From assembly GCA_964605145.1 (NCBI GenBank), contig CAZSBG010000008.1:1-64000 (forward strand): a stretch of DNA of 64,000 nt, in the 5' to 3' direction. The notes beneath the pieces are model-generated. The model saw only the letters and a list, made by a program, of their open reading frames with translations. It ran no database searches and was not told the origin of the DNA. Both the position numbers and the translations under genes were made by a program. This DNA comes from CAZSBG01 sp964605145. GTDB taxonomy: Bacteria; Zhuqueibacterota; Zhuqueibacteria; Thermofontimicrobiales; Thermofontimicrobiaceae. This document shows, piece after piece, positions 8,287 to 17,092 of this stretch. Position 1 is the first letter of the stretch, and the number at the start of each line of letters is the position of its first letter.

Positions 8287-9156
8287 TCAATCCGGGCAAT
8301 GGTCTATCTCTTCAAATTGATTTGTTTCGACCGGGTAAACACAATCTTTGGGATTGCTGAAATTCTTCAGGCAAATCAATTCACGGCTTCGTTGCCATTG
8401 AGGTCTGGATTTGTCGATCACGTCCACCAGCATGCCCTGTTCGCAGTGGTAACATTTCTGGTGCTGTTTGCTGAATGGTATCAACGTGTGTTGAATCACC
8501 AGGGCTTCACTGTTCGACCATGTTGGCCGGTTCGAACGATACAGGAATTCAATTGAATTCAGCTTTTTGAAAACCACCCGTCCCTGATCCAGCGTCACTT
8601 TGGCGCGGAAGTCAATTTCATCGCCAGGGGCAAATTCAAACCGCTTGTGCTGATCCGGGTAAATGACAGCGTAACAGTGATCCTCCCAGTGGGTGCGGTC
8701 GATGAATGCTTCCCTGAAATGCAGGAAATATCCTTTCAATTCCAGTCGATCGCTGTGCGGCGTGATAATTTTGGTCAGGGCCGGCTTCACCGAATCGATC
8801 GTACCCTGAATATCAATGAACCGGTTTTGAAGCAATTCCAGCCAGTCCTCGAATTCGTCCAATTCTTCCAAAAATTGATCGTACTCAGCGTCCGAGACGA
8901 GGAGCACCGGCTGGTTGTGGATTTTTTTATCAAAATATTCGCGGCAGCCAAAGCATTTCCTGCCCACATGTTTGAATCCGCGCGTGCATCGCTTTCCCTT
9001 GTTGAGCAGATGGCAGCGCCACAAAAACTGAATGCATCCCTGCGGGTAACAGTTTTTAATCCGGAGCACATGATAAACCGACACCCGATTTTCAAATTTA
9101 CCGTGCCCCAATGATTTGCATTTAAAGATATCTAATCGTTTATATGGATTAATCAT
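8287..9156 (-). CDS. Cysteine-rich protein of unknown function
   Basis: 289 aa; family not recognised. The first 75 residues carry seven Cys (FKCKS, NCYPQGC, WRCHLL, RCTRG, CFGCREY) and the last 60 carry more (CYHCEQG, ICLKN, KDCVYP, DHCPD), so two zinc- or Fe-S-binding segments flank a Cys-poor centre. The centre has an acidic coiled segment (FLEELDEFEDWLELLQ) followed by beta-rich sequence (LKGYFLHFREAFI, GDEIDFRAKVTLDQGRVVFK) that could be an OB-like fold. No signal peptide or membrane helix. It sits just upstream of proS (54 bp). Nucleic-acid binding is plausible but not shown. Confidence 0.7.
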   Translation of the reverse strand: MINPYKRLDIFKCKSLGHGKFENRVSVYHVLRIKNCYPQGCIQFLWRCHLLNKGKRCTRGFKHVGRKCFGCREYFDKKIHNQPVLLVSDAEYDQFLEELDEFEDWLELLQNRFIDIQGTIDSVKPALTKIITPHSDRLELKGYFLHFREAFIDRTHWEDHCYAVIYPDQHKRFEFAPGDEIDFRAKVTLDQGRVVFKKLNSIEFLYRSNRPTWSNSEALVIQHTLIPFSKQHQKCYHCEQGMLVDVIDKSRPQWQRSRELICLKNFSNPKDCVYPVETNQFEEIDHCPD

Positions 9157-9277
9157 AAAACGAATTTCAATAGATTTTCAAGAACATTAAGTCAAAATAA
9201 TACACATAATTTTTTAATAAATCAATAAAAATAATGAATAATAATAGCTTCGGTCATTAACCGTTCGAAAAGAATTC

Positions 9278-9307
9278 CACCCCGGCTGTCCGCAGGACGC
9301 CGGGTGT
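9278..9307 (-). terminator. GC-rich hairpin downstream of hemW
   Basis: CACCCCGGCTGTCC, GCA, GGACGCCGGGTG forms a strong stem with one bulged base. On the minus strand it follows the hemW stop (9337) by about 30 nt and is followed by a weak TTCTTTT. Probable terminator; a REP-like hairpin is the alternative. Confidence 0.5.
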
Positions 9308-9336
9308 GTATGACTCGAATAATAATCGGTCCGAAT

Positions 9337-10488
9337 CTATTCAGAGACGAAGCGGCTGCAAATTTCATCGTAAAGCACGAAGCCTTCGGTGGTCAGCGAA
9401 AAATGATTGTTCTCGAAACGAATCATCGGTCTTTCACCTGACTCGTGCAGTTCTTTGATTGTGCTTTCATACTTTTCTTCGAACCGAAAACGAAATTGCT
9501 TTTCGAATTCAGTCAGATTGATTCCTTCGGCCGTGCGAAGTGAGAGCATAATGAATTCGAAGATTTGCTGCTCATCCTTCAATTTCTCGGAGCCGTGCAC
9601 CGGCAGCTCGCCTGCGGATACGAGCGAAAAATATTCTGCAACATCCGCCACATTCCACTGGCGAATCCCCGGCCAGTAGGAATGCGCCGAAGGCCCGAGA
9701 CCGAGATAGGGCGAACCGTCCCAATATTTTCGGTTGTGCCGGCATTCGAGCCCCGGTTTCGCAAAATTGGAAATTTCATAATGCCGGTAGCCGGATGAAT
9801 TCAGCTTTTCTATGCTCTTCAAATACATGGCTCGCTCGGTTTCATCATTCGCCTTGCGAAACGTGCCGTTCGATATTTTTTTTTGAAGCAGGGTGCCCGG
9901 CTCAACTGTCAGGCAATACAGGGACAAATGTTCCGGGGAAAACGCGATGGCCTGTTTTAGGCTGCGTTCCCAGTCCTTTAAACGCTGCCCGGGAATGGCG
10001 AAAATGAGGTCCAGACTCAGATTGTCGAATCCTGCCTGACGCGCCTGTTCGATGCTTTTCCTGGCTTGTGCCGCATCATGAATTCGGCCTAATATTTTCA
10101 ATTCCTCGTCAGAAAAAGATTGCGTCCCGATGCTCACTCGATTTACGCCAATGGCTCGCAGGTTTCGGAGATAGTCCAGGTCAATCGTTTCCGGATTTAT
10201 TTCAACGGTTATCTCGCAATCGCTTTTTCGTGGAAATGAATCGACGATGTGGATCAAAATTTTTTCGATCGATTGAACCGGCATCACCGAAGGCGTGCCG
10301 CCGCCAACGTAGATCGTGCCCATGTCTGAGTTGGAAAAGACCGAATGGTTCGAATATAGCGCCATCTCCGCGGTTAATGCACGAGCGAATTTTTCAGCGA
10401 ATTCCGGTCGGTACAATTCCGAATAAAAATCGCAATAGGAACATCGTTTGATACAAAAGGGAATATGAATATAAAGCGCTGCTGACAT
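9337..10488 (-). CDS. hemW: HemW-type radical SAM protein (heme chaperone)
   Basis: 383 aa. The radical SAM cluster is C12-x3-C16-x2-C19 in HIPFCIKRCSYCDFYSE. It is followed by GGGTPS, EINPETI, NRVSIGTQSF and LSLDLIFAIPGQ, then the HemN-like C-terminal domain (ECRHNRKYW, GLGPSAHSY). Such CX3CX2C proteins lacking the extra N-terminal residues of true coproporphyrinogen dehydrogenase HemN are HemW, which inserts heme into respiratory enzymes. The ATG at 10488 has no visible Shine-Dalgarno; it lies only a few bases beyond the T-rich tail of the lepB terminator hairpin. Confidence 0.92.
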   Translation of the reverse strand: MSAALYIHIPFCIKRCSYCDFYSELYRPEFAEKFARALTAEMALYSNHSVFSNSDMGTIYVGGGTPSVMPVQSIEKILIHIVDSFPRKSDCEITVEINPETIDLDYLRNLRAIGVNRVSIGTQSFSDEELKILGRIHDAAQARKSIEQARQAGFDNLSLDLIFAIPGQRLKDWERSLKQAIAFSPEHLSLYCLTVEPGTLLQKKISNGTFRKANDETERAMYLKSIEKLNSSGYRHYEISNFAKPGLECRHNRKYWDGSPYLGLGPSAHSYWPGIRQWNVADVAEYFSLVSAGELPVHGSEKLKDEQQIFEFIMLSLRTAEGINLTEFEKQFRFRFEEKYESTIKELHESGERPMIRFENNHFSLTTEGFVLYDEICSRFVSE

Positions 10489-10491
10489 GGT

Positions 10492-10536
10492 AAATAAAAG
10501 CCACGATTTGCCTGGTGTTTATGGTACAATCGTGGC
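10492..10536 (-). terminator. Intrinsic terminator of lepB, abutting hemW
   Basis: Stem GCCACGATT (10500-10508) pairs with AATCGTGGC (10528-10536), and on the minus strand is followed by TTTTATTT (10492-10499). It lies 110 bases after the lepB stop and ends 4 bases before the hemW start codon, so it may also control hemW. Confidence 0.75.
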
Positions 10537-10645
10537 GATTTTATCCTTCAAAATATTTTTAACTCATCTGGATTCTTGGACATTCACATCGTGATAATCA
10601 GAACCGAATTGGCCGCCATATTTGAGTTTTAGCGACTCAACAGCG

Positions 10646-11380
10646 TCACCGAATGATATCTCCGATTCTTGTCCAGCGAATTCTCTTGAAAATTTTGTAG
10701 AGCGGAACGCGGCTGTTCCATGACCAGTAAATAATTAAAGCCTGGCCGACAAGGTTTTCCTCCGGGAGGAATCCCCACACGCGGCTGTCGGCGCTGTTAT
10801 CGCGGTTATCACCCATGGCAAACAAATGGCCTTTGGGCACAGTCACCGGGCCGTAGTTGTCAAATTCACGATTTACACCTTCATATTTTCGAATGACATA
10901 CGATTTCCCATCCTCCCGGGTAATCCGATAATGCAGCACATAGTGCCCCTCTGCAGCATCGTATTCGCGCTTTATAAATTCGGATTTTCCCTCCGGTTGG
11001 CCGTCCACAAAGACTTGCCCCTTTCTCACCTCGACAGTTTGGCCCTCCAGAGCAATGCATCGTTTGATATAGTCCAGCTTTTCATCGAGCGGGTACTTGA
11101 AAACAATAATTTCTCCCTGCTTGGGATCTTTGAATCCGGGAAGTCTGAAGTGAGGGATTTCCACATCAATCAACGGAATTCGGTCCGGTGTGCGCACGCC
11201 GTAGATAAATTTATTCACCAACAGAAAATCGCCAACTAACAACGTATCTTTCATGGAGCCGGTTGGAATACGAAATGCCTGCACAACCAGGATTCTCAAA
11301 ATCAATGCGGCAATCAGGGCGACCAGAATAGCTTCCACATATTCCCGAACGATATTTTTCTGGCGAGGTTTTTTGCTCAT
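10646..11380 (-). CDS. lepB: Signal peptidase I
   Basis: 244 aa. One N-terminal membrane helix (about 16-34) is followed by the catalytic serine S42 in RIPTGSMKDTL, the general base K107 in DYIKRCIALEGQ, and box E MGDNRDNSADSR (189-200). It cleaves signal peptides of exported proteins at the periplasmic face of the inner membrane. That makes it the upstream partner of the many Sec-exported proteins in this window. ATG at 11380 with ACGGAGA ahead of it. It is followed by its own terminator (10492-10536). Confidence 0.96.
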   Translation of the reverse strand: MSKKPRQKNIVREYVEAILVALIAALILRILVVQAFRIPTGSMKDTLLVGDFLLVNKFIYGVRTPDRIPLIDVEIPHFRLPGFKDPKQGEIIVFKYPLDEKLDYIKRCIALEGQTVEVRKGQVFVDGQPEGKSEFIKREYDAAEGHYVLHYRITREDGKSYVIRKYEGVNREFDNYGPVTVPKGHLFAMGDNRDNSADSRVWGFLPEENLVGQALIIYWSWNSRVPLYKIFKRIRWTRIGDIIR

Positions 11381-11509
11381 ACTTTTCTCCGTAATATTTC
11401 GATTTAATATCGATAAAAATGTGACTTTTTATGAAATAAATAAATTATTTATCAGGTAAAACAACGATATTTTTTATACTTAACTTCACCTATTTTGTTC
11501 ACGAAAATC

Positions 11510-13186
11510 TTACATCTCCCATTCTATTCGATTGAATTTTTGAGCGCTGAACATGATCGAAATAACTGCAACAATCACTGAAACGACCAGGACGATAAAA
11601 ACCGCAGAAAATTCAAGAATATTTTGGGATATGTTCAATTGATTTCCAATGAAATAAACAATGGCGCCAAGTCCGGCAATCACTCCCAGGGCGATAATGC
11701 TTGAAATTGTCAGGAAAAGGCCGCCGGAAGATGACAGCATTCTTTTGGGATGATCCCATTTAAAATTGGCAAAAGTAATACCGAAAAATATGCCAATGCC
11801 GGACATGGCCCCTGAGATTGATAAGGTGGCCATCATCGCCAAAATCATCAACCGAATGGGATGATGAAAATAAATGCCAATAATGATGACAGCGATCCAC
11901 GACAGCAGGGTATTGAATAAAAATCCGATGAAGAATTTACCAGACAGCAGTCGGGCCGGCGACTGTGGCAGCAGTTTTGTCAACCAAAATGAACCGGCTT
12001 CCAGCGGAATCAGCCGTGAACTGATTTGCGCGGAGATGACGGTGTTGAAAAGAAAAATAAAAAAATAGGGTTGGTACATCATAAATTCCGTTTCTGTCGG
12101 TTCCTGCTGCTGAATCAGCGGCAAGATGATCATCATGGCTGCGAACATGAACAAATTGACCAGTTGCCGGCTGTCGCGCGTGTACAGCTTGAAATCGCGC
12201 AGCATGACTGCCCCGGTAGGACCTGCAAAAAGCATGTCTGTGATAGACGATTTTTGGCTGGCTTTCGCTTTCATACGATTCCTTCGTTTAACCGTGACCG
12301 CTCGCGCGCTGCCGATGAGTCCATTATTGAATGCGGTTTTGCTCAACGAAATGCAGGCGAAGAAAACGAAACCGGTCAGAACCAGCAAGGGCAGAAAATT
12401 TGTCAAAATGAGAGACATATCCCATTGCGCGAACCCGGCCAGGGATTTTGCCGCCCAGGTGGAAGGCAGCAGGTTCAGCCAGGTGTTCTGGGAGAGCTGC
12501 TTCAACTGATCGAGCGACTGCGGGTTAAAGTCCGCGGACGATCTGTCGAATTGGGATGCGCGCACAAGCTGCAGAGATAGCCAAATGGCTAACGAGACGA
12601 TTCCCAATAGAATGCTCATAAATTCTTTGGCGCGCGTCGGGGGAATGATGCGCACAATGAGCAGCGCCCCCAAAAATGAAATTGAGATGGGAATGGTGAG
12701 AAAGCATAGCGCATTGATCACCATGAGCGGGTAGTACAGCCAGTTGGCATGGTTCAATAATCCAAAGGCGATGAATGTGGGCACACCAAGAAAAAAGAAG
12801 AACGAGGAATTGGCAAAAACAGCCTCGATGAGTTTGAAACTGAAAATCGTTTTAGATGTTAGCGGTGATGTCATCAGCAGCGGCAAATCGCTGGAGATGA
12901 ACAGAAAGTGTATGGAGATCGTGATCCCGCTGGCCAGGAGGAAGATGAAAAATCCAAAGAAAATAATGGACAGCGAGCTGTTGATGAGCTGAGTCCCGAT
13001 CTGGGGATTGTCTCCCAGGGCAGAAAAGATATCAAATATCCAGGTGTAGATCAAGAAAAAAATCACACCACCGCCAACAAGCGCAAAAATTTTTCGCGTG
13101 CGTTTTTTCGATGGACCTTTGGTGAAACCGTTGATAAGAATATTGAATTTCAATTTTAACAATAGCAGAATGTGCTTCATGCCCAT
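11510..13186 (-). CDS. ABC-2-type exporter permease
   Basis: 558 aa, strongly hydrophobic with about a dozen membrane segments in two halves. These are separated by a soluble basic stretch near 300-325 (SARAVTVKRRNRMKAKASQ) and FAGPTGAVMLRDFKLYTRDSR. This is the layout of large one-chain ABC-2 exporter permeases found next to an ATPase. Substrate unknown. It starts 2 bases after the ATPase stop, and its ribosome binding site (GGAGGA) lies inside the ATPase 3' end, so the two are translationally coupled. Confidence 0.85.
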   Translation of the reverse strand: MGMKHILLLLKLKFNILINGFTKGPSKKRTRKIFALVGGGVIFFLIYTWIFDIFSALGDNPQIGTQLINSSLSIIFFGFFIFLLASGITISIHFLFISSDLPLLMTSPLTSKTIFSFKLIEAVFANSSFFFFLGVPTFIAFGLLNHANWLYYPLMVINALCFLTIPISISFLGALLIVRIIPPTRAKEFMSILLGIVSLAIWLSLQLVRASQFDRSSADFNPQSLDQLKQLSQNTWLNLLPSTWAAKSLAGFAQWDMSLILTNFLPLLVLTGFVFFACISLSKTAFNNGLIGSARAVTVKRRNRMKAKASQKSSITDMLFAGPTGAVMLRDFKLYTRDSRQLVNLFMFAAMMIILPLIQQQEPTETEFMMYQPYFFIFLFNTVISAQISSRLIPLEAGSFWLTKLLPQSPARLLSGKFFIGFLFNTLLSWIAVIIIGIYFHHPIRLMILAMMATLSISGAMSGIGIFFGITFANFKWDHPKRMLSSSGGLFLTISSIIALGVIAGLGAIVYFIGNQLNISQNILEFSAVFIVLVVSVIVAVISIMFSAQKFNRIEWEM

Positions 13187-13188
13187 GG

Positions 13189-13947
13189 CTATTTGTCCTC
13201 CAGGTATTTCAGCACCTCGTCGTATTCACTGCCGCCGGTGAGCTCCAGGAAAATTTCTTCCAGGCTCTGGTCTTTTTGTTTCGAATGCAACCGCAATTCC
13301 TCCATGGTGCCGCAGGAAATAATCTTCCCCTTGTTGATGATGGCAACACGGTCGCACATGGCTTCGGCAATTTCCAGAATGTGGGTGGACATGAAAACGG
13401 TAGTGCCCTTTTCCACGAGGCCGCGGAGCAAGTCTTTCAGGTTGCGGGCGCTTTTTGGGTCCAGACCAACGGTGGGTTCATCCAGAAACAGGACTTTGGG
13501 ATCGTGAATGAGCGCTGCTGCCAGGATGGTTTTCTGCTTCATGCCATGCGAAAAATCCTGGATCAGATCGTCGAGGCGTTTTTCCAGATCGAACAGCTCG
13601 ATGAGATTGGCAAACCGTCGTTTGAACACAGCCTGATCCACTTCATAAATATTGGCGATGAACTGAATGAATTCTTTGAGCGTGAGTTTCTCGTATATCA
13701 CCGGCGTATCCGGCACCAGCCCGAACAAACGCTTGGCTTCGATGGGCTGTTCGTACAGATCGTAACCTTCGATGGATACAGACCCTGAAGTGGGTTTTAT
13801 CAACCCGGTCATCATTTTGATGGTGGTGGTTTTACCGGCGCCGTTTGGCCCGAGAAAAACGAACAGTTCTTTATGCACATTGAGGCTGAGGTCATCCACA
13901 GCAATCAGGCTGTCGTAGTTTTTTGTCAAATGATCTGCAACGATCAA
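13189..13947 (-). CDS. ABC transporter ATP-binding protein
   Basis: 252 aa. Walker A GPNGAGKTT (33-41), a degenerate signature FSHGMKQK (132-139) with His-Gly in place of Ser-Gly-Gly, Walker B and D-loop FLDEPTVGLD (154-163), and the switch His in MSTHILE. It belongs to the CcmA/NatA-like group that powers ABC-2 exporters. It is followed by its permease with a 2-base gap. lepA lies upstream with about 110 bases between them, rich in TTCAC-type repeats. Confidence 0.92.
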   Translation of the reverse strand: MIVADHLTKNYDSLIAVDDLSLNVHKELFVFLGPNGAGKTTTIKMMTGLIKPTSGSVSIEGYDLYEQPIEAKRLFGLVPDTPVIYEKLTLKEFIQFIANIYEVDQAVFKRRFANLIELFDLEKRLDDLIQDFSHGMKQKTILAAALIHDPKVLFLDEPTVGLDPKSARNLKDLLRGLVEKGTTVFMSTHILEIAEAMCDRVAIINKGKIISCGTMEELRLHSKQKDQSLEEIFLELTGGSEYDEVLKYLEDK

Positions 13948-14056
13948 ACTGATGCTCCTTTCAAATAATGTGATTCACAATTCACTTCTCACTTCTCGCG
14001 TTTTCCAGCTCACGTCATCCGTCTCGCTTTTGACATTTCACTTTTCACATTTCACG

Positions 14057-15853
14057 TTAGTCCACCTTCAAAACCGCCAAAAATGCCTCCTGCGGCACTT
14101 CCACCCGACCAAGCTGTTTCATGCGTCTTTTACCTTCCTTCTGTTTTTCCAACAGCTTACGCTTTCGGGTGATGTCGCCGCCATAGCATTTTGCAGTCAC
14201 ATTTTTCCGCATGGCGCGAATGGTTTCTCGGGCAATAATTTTGCTGCCAATCGCCGATTGTATCATTACCTCGAACATTTGTCTGGGAATGATCTCTTTC
14301 AATTTCGCGCAAATTTTCCGTCCCCATTCATAGCCTTTTTCCCGGTGAACGATAATGGAAAGCGCATCCACCTGCTCTTTATTGATGAGAATATCCAGCT
14401 TCACCATGTCGCCTTGTTTATATGCTAAAAATTCGTAATCCAGCGACGCGTAGCCTTTGGAAACCGACTTGAGCTTGTCGTAAAAATCATAAATAATTTC
14501 AGCCAGGGGGAATTCGTAATGAAGGTCCGCGCGGGTCGGATCGATGTAATCGGTGTTGATGTACACGCCGCGTTTGTCCTGGGCGATTTTCATGATATTA
14601 CCGATGAATTCGGTTGGCGTAAGAATGCTGGCCTTGACGTATGGTTCCTCAATGAAATCAATCTTTCCCTGGGGCGGCATATTCACCGGGTTATCCACCA
14701 TGATCACTTCGCCGTCGGTTTTGGTAATGCGGAATTCCACACTGGGCAGAGTTGTCACCAGGTTCAAATCGTATTCGCGCTCCAGCCGTTCCTGGATGAT
14801 TTCCATGTGCAGCAATCCCAAAAAACCGCAGCGGAATCCAAATCCCAGTGCAAGCGAATTCTCCGGCTCGTATATTAACGATGCATCATTCAATTTCAAA
14901 CGTTCCAGCGCGTCGCGAAGGTCTTCGTAATCATCGTTGTCGGCCGGGAAAAGACTGCTGAAAACCATGGGCTTCACATCGCGGTAGCCAGGCAGGGGAT
15001 TGGGCGCCGGCTTTTCCACAGAAGTAATCGTATCGCCGACTTTGGTGTCTTTCACTTCCTTTGCCCCGGCAATAACATATCCCACCTCACCCACGGACAA
15101 TTTATCTTTGGGAACGTTTTTTATCTTCAGAACACCAATTTCTGACACTTCGAATTGTTTCTTATGTGCGAAAAATTTTATGGGCATACCAGTTTTGATT
15201 TCACCCTGGTAGACGCGAATGTAGGCTACCGCGCCGCGATAACTGTTGAACATGGAATCGAAAATCAATGCCTGAAGCGGGGCTGATCTGTCGCCTGCGG
15301 GCGCCGGAACTCGCTGGACAATGGCTTCCAGAACGTCGCCAACGCCAATTCCGGACCGCGCGCTGCACAGGACAATTTCGCTTTCATCGATGCCCATTAT
15401 TTCGACAATCTGATGTTTGACCATGTCCACCTGCGCGCTGGCCATATCGATTTTGTTGATGACCGGGATGATCTCCAGATCGTTTTCCAGTGCCAGGTAA
15501 AGATTGCTGATGGTCTGGGCTTCCACGCCCTGAGACGCGTCCACAACGAGCAGAGCGCCTTCGCAGGCGGCCAGGCTTCGTGAAACCTCGTACGAAAAAT
15601 CGACATGACCCGGGGTGTCGATTAAATTGAGGGTGTATTTTTTATTATTGAGCGCTATATAATTCATGGTAATGGCATGGGATTTTATGGTGATGCCGCG
15701 CTCGCGCTCCAAATCCATGCTATCCAAAATTTGATCTTTCATTTCTGATTTTTGAAATGTGCCGGTTTCCTCCAATAATCGATCGGCCAGCGTTGATTTT
15801 CCGTGATCGATATGGGCGATGATGCAAAAATTTCTAATGTGTTCGGTTGTCAT
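14057..15853 (-). CDS. lepA: Elongation factor 4 (LepA)
   Basis: 598 aa, full length. A translational GTPase with G1 AHIDHGKST, switch RGITIKSHA, G3 DTPGHVDFSYEV and G4 NKIDM, EF-G-like domains II, III and V, and the LepA-specific C-terminal domain (IGSKIIARETI, NVTAKCYGGDITRKRKLLEKQ, KRRMKQLGRVEVPQ). LepA acts on 70S initiation complexes and on stalled or mistranslocated ribosomes. It starts at ATG 15853. The region behind it (15854-16574) is non-coding. Confidence 0.97.
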   Translation of the reverse strand: MTTEHIRNFCIIAHIDHGKSTLADRLLEETGTFQKSEMKDQILDSMDLERERGITIKSHAITMNYIALNNKKYTLNLIDTPGHVDFSYEVSRSLAACEGALLVVDASQGVEAQTISNLYLALENDLEIIPVINKIDMASAQVDMVKHQIVEIMGIDESEIVLCSARSGIGVGDVLEAIVQRVPAPAGDRSAPLQALIFDSMFNSYRGAVAYIRVYQGEIKTGMPIKFFAHKKQFEVSEIGVLKIKNVPKDKLSVGEVGYVIAGAKEVKDTKVGDTITSVEKPAPNPLPGYRDVKPMVFSSLFPADNDDYEDLRDALERLKLNDASLIYEPENSLALGFGFRCGFLGLLHMEIIQERLEREYDLNLVTTLPSVEFRITKTDGEVIMVDNPVNMPPQGKIDFIEEPYVKASILTPTEFIGNIMKIAQDKRGVYINTDYIDPTRADLHYEFPLAEIIYDFYDKLKSVSKGYASLDYEFLAYKQGDMVKLDILINKEQVDALSIIVHREKGYEWGRKICAKLKEIIPRQMFEVMIQSAIGSKIIARETIRAMRKNVTAKCYGGDITRKRKLLEKQKEGKRRMKQLGRVEVPQEAFLAVLKVD

Positions 15854-16393
15854 AAAAGTAAAGCCTCGAAAGTCCTTTGCAAATGATTTCTGAATTTAAC
15901 GCGTTCGGGACAATATTGTTTCGAATTATTGCTGTCGTTAAAAACTGATTTTATTAAATTAAGCTGAAAAATCGAAATAAATCTTTAACGTTAAATTATG
16001 TTGATTGATAGTGCTGCCTCGAAAAGTAAAACTTGTTAAAGTATGAAATTTTTTATTATAAATCAATATAAAAATTTCGAAATGGCAAATCTTCACTTGA
16101 TGAATTAAGAAATCGTTGAAGCGGTTCGATTGTGTAGGTTTTAAATTTTAGTCTGATTATGGCACAGAAATCTTTCTTAAATTTATACAATAAATTCTGC
16201 GGTGGAATTGATGAGAACAAAAGATTTATAAACTTGTTTTGCAGTTTTGGAAATATCGCAAGTAAAAGCAGTATTTCGTTTTTGATTAAAAAATACTTGA
16301 CTTTTAATTTTATTTTATTTATTATAACAATGAAATTAGAATTTTAGTCGATACGGAAACATCTAATAAAATAAACGTTCAGACCGGAATAAG

Positions 16394-16443
16394 AACCTGA
16401 ATCATATCTATTATATATTTTTAGAAGATTCAGGTTTTTTTTA
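16394..16443 (+). terminator. Intrinsic terminator
   Basis: AACCTGAATC (16394-16403) pairs with GATTCAGGTT (16427-16436), a perfect 10-bp stem with an AT-rich loop, followed by a run of Ts to 16443. It points in the plus direction although no plus-strand gene precedes it, which is why a short non-coding transcript is suspected. Confidence 0.75.
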
Positions 16444-16488
16444 TTTATTAGATTCTCTAATTTTAATTTTCTTTAAATGTCAATCGAA

Positions 16489-16505
16489 AAAATAAGGGGA
16501 TGGAA
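16489..16505 (+). repeat. Left arm of 17-bp inverted repeat flanking a gene
   Basis: AAAATAAGGGGATGGAA is the exact reverse complement of 17039-17055. The arms bracket the 146-codon gene with 533 bases between them. Confidence 0.7.
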
Positions 16506-16574
16506 TATAGCAGACTCATTATAACGACATAATATTTATCATTTTATTAATTCTATAAAGGATGTGAATTAGTT

Positions 16575-17015
16575 TTGAAAAAACTAACGGTTTGTGTTCT
16601 TATTATATTCGTTGGAATATCAATCTTCGCCAATAATGTGGTAGCTCAATCTCAACAATCGATTTTTCTTGATGTAACATATAACGGAGAAGATTGGGAA
16701 GAGTTTCAATCAGATAACTCGGATACTTATGGATGGGTCCACTACGGACTGTATAAAAAGGGAACAGGAAGTGAAGGTCTGTCTCGGTTTATATTGCAGG
16801 ATTATTTTCTAAATACACTTGTGGAAAGCAGAGTAGATATTGAAGATCTTCCTGTAACGACGGGGAAAGAACCTGATAACTATGAGAATTCAGGAGAGGT
16901 CGATCTTTATTTTCACTTTTTGTATACGGCAGGTTTGGTAGTTTCCAGCAGTACGAATGACTTTTTAGAAAGTTATGTGTGCATATCCAATTATTATATT
17001 TTAAAATCACCATGA
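16575..17015 (+). CDS. Small secreted protein of unknown function
   Basis: 146 aa. It starts at TTG (16575), preceded by AAAGGATGTG. A clear Sec signal peptide (KKLTVCVLIIFVGISIFA... VVAQ, cleavage near residue 25) leads into a soluble domain with no Cys cluster, rich in Asp, Tyr and Ser (DVTYNGEDWEEFQSDNSD, GEVDLYFHFLYTAG). The family is not recognised. It stands inside a 17-bp inverted repeat and is followed after 77 bases by the T9SS propeller gene on the same strand. Both genes are visibly more AT-rich than the housekeeping genes to the left, hinting at acquisition. Confidence 0.65.
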   Translation: MKKLTVCVLIIFVGISIFANNVVAQSQQSIFLDVTYNGEDWEEFQSDNSDTYGWVHYGLYKKGTGSEGLSRFILQDYFLNTLVESRVDIEDLPVTTGKEPDNYENSGEVDLYFHFLYTAGLVVSSSTNDFLESYVCISNYYILKSP

Positions 17016-17038
17016 TGCCTGTTTGACTAATTCTAAAT

Positions 17039-17055
17039 TTCCATCCCCTTATTTT
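17039..17055 (-). repeat. Right arm of 17-bp inverted repeat flanking a gene
   Basis: TTCCATCCCCTTATTTT, the exact reverse complement of 16489-16505. It lies 24 bases after the stop of the small secreted protein and 17 bases before the first in-frame TTG of the next reading frame. Confidence 0.7.
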
Positions 17056-17092
17056 CCTACTTATACAAGAATTGATTCAGGGAGTGTTGATC

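Larger units (their letters stand above)
15854..16574. other. AT-rich intergenic region with a possible short transcript
   Basis: 720 bases between divergent lepA and the 146-codon gene. I see no convincing gene; a 62-codon frame at 16159-16347 is low-complexity Phe/Ile/Lys/Ser and probably chance. It holds a promoter-like TTGACT (16297) with TATAAC/TATTAT about 17-20 bp downstream, then a good terminator at 16394-16442, so a transcript of about 110 nt is possible. The left arm of a 17-bp inverted repeat lies at 16489-16505. Confidence 0.45.

Noticed and set aside
12026..12580. 184-codon frame on the plus strand inside the ABC permease gene
   Set aside because: Antisense shadow of a clear membrane-protein gene; residue composition (Gln/Arg/Glu-rich) is that expected from reversed membrane-helix codons.
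13970..14056. Repeated TTCAC/TTTCAC words between lepA and the ABC ATPase gene as a possible CRISPR or tandem repeat
   Set aside because: Units are short, irregular and without constant spacers; simple low-complexity sequence.
16159..16347. 62-codon plus-strand frame in the AT-rich gap before the small secreted protein
   Set aside because: Low-complexity Phe/Ile/Lys/Ser/Asn composition, no ribosome binding site, overlaps promoter-like sequence; probably chance in AT-rich DNA.
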